A stretch of 64,000 bases of DNA, taken from the NCBI GenBank assembly GCA_034359265.1, contig CP136895.1, positions 1,180,501 through 1,244,500 of the forward strand, written 5' to 3'. Positions 1-12,182 of this stretch are shown piece after piece. A model generated the notes under the pieces. That model saw nothing but the letters and a program-made list of their open reading frames with translations, did not search any database and had not been told where the DNA came from. Position numbers and translations under genes: made by a program. Positions within the stretch are counted from its first letter, which is position 1, and every line of letters begins with the position of its first letter. Origin of the DNA: Canna indica. Lineage: Eukaryota; Streptophyta; Magnoliopsida; Zingiberales; Cannaceae.

Positions 1-628
1 CAAGCATGTTATAATATCCATAGATTCTTCCCATTTGATTTTTTTTTTTATGATTGAGACTTGATTTGGACCCTCAAAAGAAGGCAATTAATAGTTGCAT
101 GATCTTTTTCTTCCTATGTGCTTCTAATCCTTGCTGTTTCCAGCACATGTCAGGGGTCCTCCTCGACCTTCAACTGTCCGGGCATCATGATTATTTCTTT
201 AAATTTATCCAATATATTTTCAATCAAATCCTAATTCCCTCTAATTTAATATTATTTTTCTACATGGAACGAGCCAATGCATGACCAACACCAAGCATTC
301 ATAAGCTATATATTTCAAGTCATGGAATCGCCTGTCCCATCCTGTCTCTTCTCATTATTGACGGTGGCGAATTAGAGCAGAGCAAAATAGCAGCCGCCTC
401 TATCACAGCCACTGTAAATATTTAGGCTTTCATCAAATGATGTCAGCATCTTCTCAGTAGCTCAGAACTTGTTATTTTGAAAATAAATAAGTATTTAGAT
501 TTGCTGATAAAAAATTTTCTTCCAAATTTACGTAATATGATAATTGAAATAAATGTTCATTTTATTCTCAGAAAAGATGGACAGCCAAGTAAATTGAAAT
601 CTCCGGAAGGACATGGTCCATTAAATTT

Positions 629-750
629 GATCCGTTGCTGTCGCGGGCCCCGCGCAAGGACGAGCAAAGCGGACGGCCCTGATCGCGACGACCGTGGTCC
701 TCGCGCGCGCAACAGAGGCCCTCGGGCCCGCGACATCTGACCGTCGGATC
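629..750. repeat. GC-rich inverted repeat (potential hairpin)
   Basis: Two perfect 12-bp arms, TGTCGCGGGCCC at 639-650 and its reverse complement at 724-735, are separated by 73 bp. A further GATCCG/CGGATC pair lies outside them at 629-634 and 745-750. The patch is strongly GC-rich inside AT-rich DNA. It could be the end of an old transposon or part of a promoter island; I cannot assign a family. Confidence 0.6.
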
Positions 751-1595
751 CGCGTGAACGGCCGAGAAAAAAGCGTGCTCGCGAAAATGGCAGGTGCGCG
801 CGTCCCCATAAATGGCCTTTATATAACATTCTAGTATTTATCCATATAAACTTAGCCTACATAGATACTATATATGAATGGATGAATCGATAAAAATAAA
901 GACAGCACGTATATATATCCATGCAACGGGACAGGGAACATCACTTGCTAGCTGAGTCTAACAAAGTGAAAGCAATACACCATGCATATGCGTTGATTGA
1001 TTTGATATTATTTATTGTTTATTGTACGCAAATATATGACTAAATGTGACTGCACAAGTTATATGGTTCACAAGCTTTAGTTACACCTAGAAGAGAATGT
1101 TTCTTAGTACGTGGCTGTCATAAGGCTTCAACTTGCATGCATATGTCCACTGCATTAATTAATGCCGATATCTCGTATATATCACTGTTATATTTAAGCT
1201 ATATACAGAAAATTAATCAAGTCTCCAAATGGTGTGGCAATTTAAAGAACACGTACGTATCAGATTAATCCACATTGACTTAGCTGTTGTGGCGTTTCTC
1301 AAGTCACAAATTGTTCTTAATCTCTCTCACTTAATTATAGCAACAGCTACTGCCTACTGCTATATATACTTGAAATTGTTTTAATTTGCATAATGTGCAT
1401 ATATATCATGAGATTAATTATATCATTATATATATAGTAGGTATAAGATTAAATATTAATTGATCCCGTTTTATGGAATTTGGAGGTATGTATATGGATA
1501 TATATCGGCCGACAAGGAAGAAAGAGAAAAGCTCTCCCGGTTTCTCATATATAATTAATTATAAGCCCCACTTAAATGTCTTGTAGTTATCCGTT

Positions 1596-1673
1596 AATTA
1601 AAGGTGCTCTTACTCCATTACAAAGACAATTAAAGCCTCAAATTAAAGGTGCTCTTACTCCATTACAAAGACA
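1596..1673. repeat. 33-bp direct repeat
   Basis: The 33 bp at 1596-1628 recur without a mismatch at 1641-1673, with 12 bp between. It is a simple local tandem duplication with no visible coding content. Confidence 0.85.
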
Positions 1674-2413
1674 GTACTTTTTTATTTCAAGAATTAATTG
1701 GATTGATAATTTGATATGCATGCTTAATATATGGGTTAATTAATTGGTTTGTTTTATTATCCTAGTAATTAATTAAGTACTACTTTGGTTTGAATTAATT
1801 GAATCCATGGTTAATTATTTTAGTTAGGGATTTTTTGGTGGGGAATGTTTTTAGTAAAGAAAATGAATTATTGTGAGAATTAATTGCGTAGCACATGGAT
1901 GCATGCTAGCTAGGGTTGCAACTTGCAATGAATTAATTAATGGGAAGCCTGGAAAAATCATTGTCGGGGGGTAATATTATTATTATTGCAAGATTAATTA
2001 ATTGTTGTACTAGGATGTCCAAATGAAAGGCGCACATTATTTTATTTCCTTTATATAATTCGTCAAAAATATGTAATTTGAAGTCATCAGGGCTGTAAGG
2101 CTGTTGAAGCTGCCGGAATTACCCAAATTGTTGGAATCGTTGGAGCTGCGGAGCTGCCGATACTTTTTCTTAAGGTTAGCAAATTATTTATCTTATTAAA
2201 TTTTTTTCTTATGTGCTCGATCAATATATTAGACAAAAATGTTAATTTTCACATGATAAAATATTGATTAAGTTGTTAATTTATTTAAGTGCTGATTAGA
2301 TATACTGGTCACTTTAATCTACTGATAATTTCATTAGTCATATATCTTGACAATTGAGTCATTCTAGCTAGATGGATTAATGCATATATATATATAATCA
2401 TATATTGAAAAAT

Positions 2414-2865
2414 GGGAGAAGTGTCGTAGAAGTTCTATAAATTTTAAATTTTTTAGACTTCAGTCCTATAAATTTTATTTCGATATTTTCAATTATATAT
2501 ATTTTCTTTGTAGCACATATTTGGTTTTATCCGTGACGATTCTGTTAACTCTATCAATATGGACATATCATCGTTTATTTTTTCGTGGATGGAGAGTTAA
2601 CAGACCGTCACGGGTAAGACCAAATTTGTACTACGGAGCAAACACATAGGACTCAAAAATTTTGAAATAAAATTTATATAATTAAATATTTCAATGTGCG
2701 TGAACGGTGTTATGTCCACGTAGACGGAGAGTTAACGGATCGTCACGGATAGAATCAAATTTGTGCTACGAAGTAAATATATATGATTAAAAAAATCAAA
2801 ATAAAATTTATATGATTGAAGTTCAAAAAAATTTAAAATTTATAGAATTTCTATTTCACTCCTCC
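2414..2865. mobile_element. Nonautonomous foldback element, GGGAGAAG family, copy 1
   Basis: The ends are imperfect inverted repeats (GGGAGAAGTG on the left, CACTCCTCC on the right), and homology between the arms continues inward for over 100 bp. The interior carries the same words as the larger element at 48877-49769, including cgtccac, gagttaac and ccgtcacgg segments, so both belong to one family. Flanking TTGAAAAAT and TTGAAAAAG may be a 9-bp target duplication if the right end lies two bases further out. No coding capacity. Mutator-like origin is inference from structure only. Confidence 0.6.
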
Positions 2866-4389
2866 ACTTGAAAAAGACATAGTTTTCTGTGAAGTCAATT
2901 TATTCGATCAGCTCACTGCTCACGAAGTCAATTTATTCGATCAGCTGATCAGCTCACTGCTCACATCATGTCCGATGAGTAGTATAATTAAAAATACACA
3001 TTAGACATGATGATGATGATATCTTTTGTAGACCATCATTTCACAATGTAGCCTTTTTTAATATGAACATGCATGCAAATTAATTAAATTGCCCACAGTT
3101 GATGACAATAATAAATATTATTGAACATAAATGGTTAATATTAACAGTTATTTTTTAAAATCCGATTATGGTAATGAAAAATTTTCATATCTGAATTATA
3201 AAGGGTCTAACTAGTTAAATATTTTCGCAAAAACTATCTAAAGTAATGCAAAAATTTAAAATATACAAATATGTCAATCTAAATATTAATTTAATGTTCC
3301 TAAAAATTAATTCACATCGTATTAAATCAATTTCAGTGTTAAAAATATTTTTTTATCGTAAATATTCAATTCTACCAAAGGTTAAATACTTTTATAAAAA
3401 TTATATAATACAAAGTAAAAAATTCAAAATGTACAAATATATGTATCATTTCAAAAATTGAATTGATTTAATATACATAGAAATCAATATATATCATATT
3501 GAATTAATTTAAGTCATTAGTAATTTTTTCATGGTAAATATGATGTAGTTTTATCTGAGTGTTTAATTAATCGGTTAGACACTTTTCGCAAAAAGTATAT
3601 ATCACAGTAAAAAAATTCAAAATGCATAAATTAATATATCACTTTAAATATTGATTCAATGTCATTTGAAATCAATTCACATCACGTTCAATCAATTTAA
3701 GTGGTAAATATATTTTTTTTAGTTCATTCTATCGTATAGAGGGATTGTCTAATGCATAGTAAAAATAAAAAAATGCATAATTACATCACTCCAAATATTA
3801 ATTTAATACTCCTAAAAATCATTTCACATAATATTTAATTAATTTCAGTGCTGAAAAATAATTTGGTGTATATAAATCAGTTGACATAATATTAAATCAA
3901 TTTCAGTGCTAAAAAGCCACCCATGTATATAATTAAACCCCACAAATTAATTCAAATCAAACGTCCTGCTTTCAAGTCAATAATAATATATAATAGTACA
4001 CAACTACACATGCACCATTTTCTAAAAAAAAAAACATGCCCGATGCATAGACCATATCTAATTACCTACACCAACTAATTAAATACGTACATAGCTTCAT
4101 GTATATATAATCACCATTCGCTTGCTAGCTGTTTTAATTAATTTGTTAAGCAAAATTATATATAGAAATTAGGAAATATAATGATGGGTTAACTGATCAA
4201 TTAATTGGAGGTCCAGTCCAGAGTACTGCATGCATGCATAATATGGTGGAAGCGTGTGGTCCTCAAAATAAAACTAAATGGCTTTTGCATTGCAACTTTA
4301 CATCTACCCCAACTCCTAATTAATCCACTTTGCACATATATAATTTGCCCTCCCACTTTAATTATCTCTTGTTTTTTCTTTAAAAAAAA
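2866..4389. other. AT-rich intergenic DNA, no gene
   Basis: Very AT-rich sequence with loosely repeated phrases (aaaaattcaaaatg, attcacatc, tcaatttcagtg) recurring about every 100-250 bp between 3240 and 3920. This suggests an old, degenerate tandem array or stacked transposon debris. The longest frame (3246-3461) is lysine and asparagine rich and looks like chance. I find nothing to annotate as a gene. Confidence 0.5.
2891..2964. repeat. Short tandem duplication
   Basis: A 33-bp unit at 2891-2923 is followed directly by a second copy at 2924-2964. The second copy carries an extra 8 bp that repeats the GATCAGCT word. It lies just outside the right end of the foldback element. Confidence 0.8.
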
Positions 4390-5450
4390 AATCATACTTT
4401 TGGTCTCTACAATTTACTCGAATTTTAGTAGTTTTAATCCTCATAGTTTCAAATTTTTAGTTTTAGTCTCCACACTTTATTTTCATTTAGAATTTGATCA
4501 TTGCCGTCACATTAGTCTTAAACGAAGTTGACGTGAATAACAGATGCTGACTAGACATTGCTGACGTGGACATGCATGGATTAATTTTGTAAACTATGAT
4601 GACTAAAATCAAAATTCAAGTAAACTATAGGGACAAAAATTATTATTTTTTTAAAAAAAATATAAAAAATCACAAGATATTTTTAAATTTATTTATAAAT
4701 AATTATAATATTTAAAAATATTAAAATTGAGCACACTACAATAATTTATGTTAATTTGGATGAATTTAAACTGACACCATTATTATTATTATTTTTCATG
4801 CATTTGCTGTAGTGGCAACACCATAAAACAAGGTTATTATTACGACTCTGTGGGCATTGTTAAAGGATATTCATGAAAAATCGACATTTATTATAGTGAA
4901 AATCAACACTTGTTGACGTTCGAAATTTAATTTAAATCATTTTGAATGCGCTAAATTTAGGATCAAAATAGAGGTGAGAAGGTGATCGGTGAAGAGATGA
5001 GCAGATCGTGAGAGCATGTTTTTGAATTCTGCAACTACTAGAGTAATTAACGCTAAATTCGAGTAAATAACGGATAAAAATCGACGCCTAATGATGGCGT
5101 CGATTTATATCCATCTAAATTAACGTAAATTACTGTAGTGTGCTCAATTTAAATATTTTTAAATATTATAATAATTTAAAAATAAATTTAAATTTTTTTG
5201 TGATTTTTTAATATATTTTTTAAAGAAATATAATAATTTTGGTCCATATAATTTATTTGAATTTTAATTTTAGTCCGCATACTTTATAAAGCTAGTCCAT
5301 GCAAATCCACGTCATCTTCGTTTAGACCCCATGTGACGGTAGAGATCAAATCTTAAACAGAAATAAAATGTGAAGACTAAAATCAAAATTTTAAAATTTT
5401 GAGGACTAAAATCAAAATTCGAACAAATTGTGGGGACCAAAATATGATTT
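4390..5450. mobile_element. About 1.06-kb palindromic foldback element
   Basis: Reverse-complementing the right part (about 5085-5450) reproduces the left part (4390 to about 4770) almost along its whole length. The main difference is a gap of roughly 35 bp in the right arm near the CTAGTCAGCATC stretch of the left arm. The arms are thus about 350-390 bp with a central unpaired stretch of about 300 bp. Inner arm segments contain gcacactaca and tgtagtgtgc, and the loop edge holds a GACGCC/GGCGTC hairpin; both resemble CACTA-element termini and subterminal repeats. No transposase is encoded. The outer target duplication is not obvious. Transcripts would form long double-stranded RNA. Confidence 0.75.
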
Positions 5451-6390
5451 TCCCTTTCTTAAAATAATTAAATATCATATAATTTAACTCACCATCATTA
5501 TCTTATTGCAAATTAACTCAAATATTATGCCGTGGAGTTAGTAATTTGTTTCGTGATTGATTTTGTTGTAATTAAGATTACTTTGGTCTGTCTGATATAT
5601 AAATTATTCATGCAAGATTTAATTTTCGTTTCACTTAAAACTTTTATTAATTTGTGCTCTAATCAGTATATATATTAAATAATATATACCAAATCTTATC
5701 AAGCAATATAGACTAGATATAGACCAACTGTGGGTAGCACAGTTGATGACAACATATTATATATTATTTAAAAATTTAAGATTTAATTTCTAATATTTTC
5801 ACATATTGTGATTTTCTATATTTATTAATATATATATATACACACTAGATATAGTGCATGCATATATATGTAGCATGTACCGATCATCGGCCGACCAGGG
5901 CTGGCCCTTCAATGGATGTCTCTGTTAATGGCGATTGATCAACATGTACAACATTTGTCCATGCATTCATCACTATATACACACACATGTACATATATAC
6001 TATCGATTCATGGATTCCATATGTATATATCATACAAAATAGATGTGCGATATTGTACGTAGGTCAATTTCACATACATATCCCTACACAGTGTCCCAAT
6101 TTTAGGATGTATACATATCAACCTTCCACTACTGCGTCCAAATGTTATGTAGTAGATATATATCATTAACCTTGTACATATGCTAATTGTCCTAAAGCTG
6201 TAGGGACGTCCTAAGTTGTCCCCAAAACCAATAGGTAACGTTGCCTTCACAATAACTCAAGTACAAACTCTCATTGTACGGATGTCATCCAACTAAACAT
6301 TATATATATATAACCATATATGAAATATTGGACGAGTAATTAATTAGTATCTTTTTCACAACCTAGCTGGATAGTATATAAATATGTGGA

Positions 6391-6419
6391 ATTAATTAAT
6401 TAATTAATTAATTAATTAA
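6391..6419. repeat. ATTA/TTAA microsatellite
   Basis: About seven uninterrupted copies of the tetranucleotide ATTA, directly visible. Confidence 0.9.
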
Positions 6420-6779
6420 AAAATGAATAAAATTAATTAGCAACGTCATTATAACATCGTGCACGTCCATTTCCTGATCCACCCCCCCCCACAGATTACG
6501 ACACACACACCAATGCATACTATTTTAATTCAATTTAATGTTATACACGTCATATTCAATCAGCTCAACTATGTTTAATTTGCCATCAGGCCAATAATTA
6601 GCTCTCAGTTCACTGCCATTTGAAATTGTTAATTTTCGTCACTCAGTAATTAAAATTAAATAGAGATGAAAAATGAGTGCGCAGAGGATGACGTGGAGAG
6701 TGCATAATTCCATGCAGTGCATCAAATTAAATTGAATTATATGCGCCGAAGAAATATAAATGCATGCGCAGGCGGCCAA

Positions 6780-7095
6780 ATCATATCATCATCAATATAT
6801 TTTCCGGTCCGATTCGAATCGCCTCCGCAGCCCGCTCGGGTTTTGCGCGCGCCGATTCCTCGTCGGAGGGCGACAATTACTCCGCGCCACACGTGCGCCG
6901 CGCCGCCGGTGGTCCCCTCTCCCCCCCCCGCCGCCGCCCCCGCCGCCATCTCTTTCCCTCCGGCCGCGTGGCCTCGCGGAAATCCTCGTATCCAACTCCC
7001 ATTGGGCTACTACGCGGAATCTTATCGTACGGCCAGACAACGACGGCGCACGTGGTGGGGGCCCAACCGCCGCACGAATCTCAAAGACAAAAATT
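6780..7095. other. GC-rich island of unknown function
   Basis: A roughly 300-bp GC-rich patch (CG dinucleotides, CCGCCGCC runs) stands out from AT-rich flanks. Both strands have overlapping open frames, as expected from GC-rich sequence lacking stop codons. None shows a known domain. It could be the promoter or first exon of an unrecognised gene or a captured gene fragment, but no splice partners could be found. Confidence 0.4.
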
Positions 7096-8153
7096 CATCA
7101 TAAATAAATAAATAAATAAAAGAAATTTGACAAGAAAAGGACAGCTGTCTCGCGCTGTGACGATGACGTGCTAATTTAGTGCTAATCCAGCTGCTAGTGG
7201 TCTTAAATTCAATAAAGCAATTTATTTATTTTCGCCTTCATTTACCAGCCGGCTAATTAGTTTAATCACGCATCTTCTTCTCCTTTTGATCTCGGTGGGT
7301 CTGCACGTATGACGTACCAGTTGTAACAGTTTAAGATTCGGTGTAATTAACTGTTACGACTTACGATAATATATAACGCCGGCCGCTTACCGACATATAT
7401 GATACATTTATCTCGGCCAGTATGCGTCTCATCAAAGGTCACGCATGCGGATAACAACAGACCACTGATTAATTCTGCTTTCCTAATTGCTTCATGATTA
7501 AGAGAGTGATTTAAACTTAATGACAGTGATATCAATTGATTTAAATGAGTGAGTGAGTCAGGAAGCCACAGGAATGGAGGTCGGCACAGCATATGCAGAG
7601 AGAGATGGATATGCCTAGCTAGCTGGATGTAGGTCAACAGATGCAGGACATCTTCAGTAACCCTAGTTAATTAGTGCCTACTGCCTAGCTAGGTGTAGTA
7701 ATATATTAGCTAGAAATTACAAGAATAATTACTTATTTAATTACTTGCTAAGATAAAAAAGAATTAATATTTAATATTTGAGTAGCTAGACATTATACAT
7801 ATGTATGCTGGGAGAAGTGCATTATTAAGTGATGTTTTTGTTTAGAGTGGGAGTGACTTGTAATGATGTGATTAGTGAAGAAAAAAGTAATACATATGAC
7901 TTGCCACCACAGCCATCTCTGTTCTCTAACGAGGACCACCATTTCCAAGGTTTGTGTTGAAGATATCAAAGTTGTGAATTTAACTTCTTCCACTCGTCCA
8001 AAATTATACGCCACCAGTTTCTTTTCATGTCCTTGATATACTCTGGATACATTTATACACATGCAAAATGTTTATTTCTTTTTTTTTTTGAATGAATTAT
8101 CTGTATATTCACGTGCCCAGCTCAACAACATATTCATCTCCCATGCAACAAGC

Positions 8154-8296
8154 TTACTGGGCCATAATTTTTTTTTTTTTTTTTGAAAATAGAAAATCTG
8201 TTTTCATTCGAGAGCTATGAAAGTTGCAGATATAGTAATAAAATTTGGATTAATTGGGCTTTTTTTGTTGGAAGAGCTTTTTACTGGGCCATAATT
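8154..8296 (-). mobile_element. Short retroposon with 16-bp target-site duplications
   Basis: The 16 bp TTACTGGGCCATAATT occur at 8154-8169 and again at 8281-8296. Between them is an insert of about 111 bp that begins with a run of T, a poly(A) tail read on the minus strand. Perfect duplications plus a poly(A) tail are the signature of LINE-driven retrotransposition. The insert is too short to type as SINE or truncated LINE. Perfect duplications suggest a fairly recent insertion. Confidence 0.8.
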
Positions 8297-8984
8297 AAAT
8301 GGGCTTCATCCAGTCATGGAATGTTTGGATTAATTGGTATAGCTTGATGAGTCATGCACAAAGGTAAGAACTTGTTGAGGTTTAGGTCAACAAGTGTATG
8401 ACTTGCACATCGAATTGGCCACGAAGGTCAAGCTTTTCAAAGTGTGGTTAGTTCTTGGGATGCAATCATCTAGTGTCATAATTTTCTTTATTCCTAGTCG
8501 TTGAATGTTGTGCCTTACAAGTAAACTGTTTTATACTAAGAGTCAGAGATCCAAGCCCTAGTGGATGCTTTACCAGCTTGCGGAAGATAACTTGTTCGAC
8601 GAAAGTTCTGTTCCAGAAATTGGTAAGCAAGCATCCTTGATTCTAAATATACTCTTTTGCTGCTTATTGTTTATAACATACCTCTAATGCAGTAGTCATG
8701 AATAATAAGATAACGAGATTCAATATTTTGATTGGTAGGGAAACCATGCATATATCTCTCAAGATTCAGTGAATGCAAGCAATTCTGTACTTTACCCATA
8801 CAGTGAATTCAAGCTTATGACTAGTGAAGAATAATATTTGAGTGATCTAATTAAGCAGGTTCTGAAGTATTAGAAAAATAAGAAAGAAGGGGGAAAAAAC
8901 TAGAAGAACATGACTAGGTTCCAACTCCAAGGACCAAGGTAAAAGAAATTACTTGAAAATAATCAACACCATGGATTCATAATG

Positions 8985-11350
8985 TTAGACATGCAAGGGA
9001 CTGAAAATAATCTGAAGTCCATACTGGGGCTGCAGTGTCAATGCTTCAATAGGAGCATGTATGTATTTGGGTGATAGAGAGAATGAAAACCTCTGAAGGA
9101 TCATGGCAATCACAGTCTTCGCCTCCAACATTGCAAAGTTCTGGCCTATGCATACTCTTGGTCCCATTGAGAATGCGAGCAATGCATTAGGGTGTGCAGC
9201 AGCCTTTGAGATTCCATTCTTAAATCTCAAAGGATTGAACTCATTGGCATCAGCACCCCAAATCTCCTTGCTTCTATGCATCATCATTATGGGTATTATT
9301 AGTGAAGTATCTTTCGGTATGCTTATGTTCCCTAATCTCATATCTCTTCCTGCCTTTCTTGCCAATTGAACCACAGGTCCATATAGTCTCAGGGTTTCAA
9401 GGAGAACCATGGTCACCTGAGAGTTATTTTCATGGTTAACTAGTATTACAACTGTAATTTGGACAAGGAGAAAGATGAAATAATTATTATTAACAATAGG
9501 AGTTTAATTAATTGTTTTACTTACTAGATTTAAATTGTTCAGCATGTCTGCATTTGGTGTTTGTTTTCCACATTCTTGCAACACCTCCTCCCTGAGCCTC
9601 CCTTGCCAATCTTGATTTGTGCTCAGCAAGAACATGGCCCAGGTTAGCATATGGGAGGTGGTCTCATGCCCTGCAAAGAAGAATGTCTTGCACTCATCAA
9701 TGATCTCATCCATTTTCATCTTTTGGCCTCGCTGCTTCTGGCTAGCCTCCATCATCACTCCAAGAAGATCGTGCCCATAATTGGAGTTTCTCGAATATAA
9801 TCGTCCCTGAATTATGCGCACAAGCGTGTTCCTCACTCTTCTCTCTAGCTTCCATTTGTATATATTCTTTTTAGTAGGAAGATATCTGCAGAAAAGAGGA
9901 GAATTTTTCTTCTTTTTACATCATATCCACAATGATTTAGTTATTGGCATTGTTGTTGGTGTCAGATAAAATGAGCCACCTGGATCCAGGGAATTCTATG
10001 TCAAGAATACTTGCTGCGGCGAATAACTGCAGCTGTTTTTGCGCCAGGAAGACTTCCTTCCCCTCAGCAAAACTGCTCCCAAATGCGGTATGAGAAATTA
10101 CATCTGCTGTCAATTCTTGAAATTGTTTGGCAACCTCTATTTCTTTTTGCTGGTCTTGTGCTTGAATTTCCTGATCTTGCCAAGCTTGTAACATCGTTTT
10201 AGTGCACTCAACCATTTTTATTGTCAACACCTACCAAGTACAACTCAGTTCATCATTTCCTTAATCCACAACAATGATAAAACATCAAGAATTCCATCTT
10301 CTTTAAGGTACTTGTTGTTGTTCACTTGGGAGTACATTCATTACTTGATTTTTCTGATTTCAGCTGAACCTTTCAGCTTTGTTTTGACTATATTGACTTA
10401 AAAATACTAGTCATATATGTTAATTTTGGCTTTAAACTTTACTTGATTCTCATTGAAGGGATAATATTAATAAGAAATTCTATTAGTATATGTTAAGATC
10501 ACCTCATAATGGTTCTTGAAAATAGTATAGGTGTTAGAATATGTTTGCAAATCAAATCGTTTCCCAATAGTATAAGCTTTTGGAACAAGTGATCATTGAA
10601 CTAAAGCTTTCAGCAATAAGTTCAAAACCTATCTAGCGAATTAATTAAGTACTTGAGCATAAACACTAGAACTTTTGGGATAAGTGCTTCTTACAATAAA
10701 ATTTAACAATAGGAAACTCACCTTGAGCTTATCCATTGTGAAAGCAGGATTGACAATCCTTCGATGTCTTGCCCACTCTGATCCTTCTACAAGGACCAAT
10801 CCCTTCCCCAAAAGAGATAAAATGTCAGAATTGGCATTCACCTTTGTGTAGAATCCAAACTTATTTCCTAGAACTTGTTTAGCCATCTCTGTATCATTAA
10901 TGAAGATCCATGGTTGGGGTCCAAGCCAGAACAGGAATATATTACCTGTGGAACAACAACCAATAACTTGTTAACTAACTTCTCTTTTATTTCTCTCGTA
11001 AATTATTGCTGATTATGACATGAAGCAGTATCCTTTTGCTGGTGCAATCTATGCAAAAAGGAGAATAGAAGAGAACCGTATTGTGATATCCATTCGCGAT
11101 AGTGTGGCGAAGCACGCATGGTGATATCATGTGAGGTGATGTCCATGACCATGTTCATTGCATCTCCTTTTATGCTTCTTATCTCCTCGCCTGATCCTTG
11201 CCAAAATTTGTATGACGGGCCTCTCACTCCTTGCTTCCGGAAAGCTTTGGTGATTGCATATGGCTTCCATGCTAAATACACCAACGCCCTCCAAATATTT
11301 GATAAAATGACCACCCCCGCAGCACAAAGTATAAGACAAAGATAGCACAT
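8985..11350 (-). CDS. CYP709B-like: Cytochrome P450, CYP709B-like (CYP72 clan), intact
   Basis: Five exons, read on the minus strand: 11350-11077, 10945-10722, 10230-9980, 9894-9525 and 9416-8985. All junctions are GT-AG and the phases fit, giving 516 residues. An N-terminal hydrophobic anchor (about residues 3-30) implies endoplasmic reticulum attachment. The oxygen-binding I-helix motif AGHETT is at 321-326, the K-helix ExxR at 380-383, and the heme loop [10 protein letters not shown] has its ligand cysteine at 462; all essential residues are present. The order and wording of conserved blocks match plant CYP709B proteins, which are microsomal monooxygenases of the CYP72 clan. The substrate is not deducible. 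A good TATA box lies 57-68 bp upstream of the ATG, supporting this start. It is the most divergent of the three P450 copies here. Confidence 0.92.
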
Positions 11351-11406
11351 TAGGAGAGATTTAGGCTAAAGCTCAGGTGTTGAATCTCTCTCAAGGGGAT
11401 CTAACA

Positions 11407-11418
11407 CCTATTTATACC
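11407..11418 (-). promoter_or_regulatory. TATA box of the first P450 gene
   Basis: On the minus strand this reads GGTATAAATAGG, a near-consensus plant TATA box. Transcription starting 25-30 bp downstream would leave a 5' leader of about 30 nt before the ATG at 11350. Confidence 0.7.
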
Positions 11419-11589
11419 ATGAAAAGGGGTTGATCATGGTATCTTGTTTTTCGATATAGAATGAGGTTAGTTTTAGCCTTTTGTCCTTGTCTCTCTTTAA
11501 AGGCATATTATGGGTAATGCAAGCACAATTGGATGATGAACACCATGCTTGGGTTTCTTGGGAACTCCAAGGTGTCTGTTGGCCTATCT

Positions 11590-12182
11590 CTGAGCTGCTG
11601 CTGCTTCTTCTAGAACATACATTGATTACATAAAATGGATGCTTTTTTTCCCTTTCTTTGAGTGCTTCTAGAAGTATATTCCTTTTAATATATAATAGAA
11701 AACAGTAAGACTTCACTTTCACACAGACCTGGTAGTTCATATTCTTTATTCAGCTATAACTTTTAGTAGTGATATATTGAACTTGTTCTTTATCCTTCTG
11801 ATAAAAGATGCTGCTCTTTAGAGATAGTTTAACTGATTTCATATGAGATTTGACTTAATTAGCATATTTTTGTTGCTGATTCCTATGAGATATCGCTTGT
11901 CTTTTTCTAGTCCTGCAGAAAGATCAATTTCTGGATGAAAATCTTTATTCCAACAAAATGGTATCTTTATTCAAGTAGATGAGGACCAATTCCCTTCTAA
12001 TTATTGAAGTGTTCATTCACATTTAATATTCAATTTGGTTGACAATGATATTGCTTGATTTGGGTGACATAATCTCTTGTAAAAATTAGATTTATAGTTG
12101 AATTAACATTTAAAAAAATAGGAGGAAAATGAGTCTCTCTCTATATACCATCAACAAAAAGGAAATGCATAGATATGTAGTC
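11590..12182. repeat. P450 3'-flank copy (segmental duplication, left copy)
   Basis: This intergenic stretch aligns with 20610-21320. Shared phrases include ccctttctttgagtgcttct, cactttcacacagac, ttgacttaattagcata, and aacaaaaaggaaatgcatag next to the P450 stop codon. Each copy lies directly 3' of a P450 reading leftwards (12183 and 21324), so gene and 3' flank were duplicated together. No separate gene is seen here. Confidence 0.8.

Larger units (their letters stand above)
1..2413. other. Gene-free AT-rich intergenic region
   Basis: I see no gene here. Open frames are short, AT-rich and without recognisable motifs. The stretch holds a GC-rich inverted repeat (629-750) and a short duplicated segment (1596-1673), both listed separately. 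A TATA-like run follows the GC island near 828-836, so a promoter of an unseen transcript is possible but unsupported. Confidence 0.6.
5451..8153. other. Gene-free intergenic region with simple repeats
   Basis: No gene is supported. The stretch includes a TTAA microsatellite (6391-6419) and a GC-rich island (6780-7095), both listed separately. Frames at 7347-7637 and 7793-8062 on the minus strand show no recognisable domain or codon signature. The right half lies downstream of the minus-strand P450 gene. Confidence 0.55.

Noticed and set aside
2104..2124. miR167-like word (TGAAGCTGCC)
   Set aside because: Only the first ten bases agree with the mature microRNA, the rest diverges, and no complementary arm for a precursor was found nearby.
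6717..7111. Several overlapping plus-strand frames rich in Pro and Ala
   Set aside because: They are products of a GC-rich patch with few stops. No domain, splice partners or codon bias.
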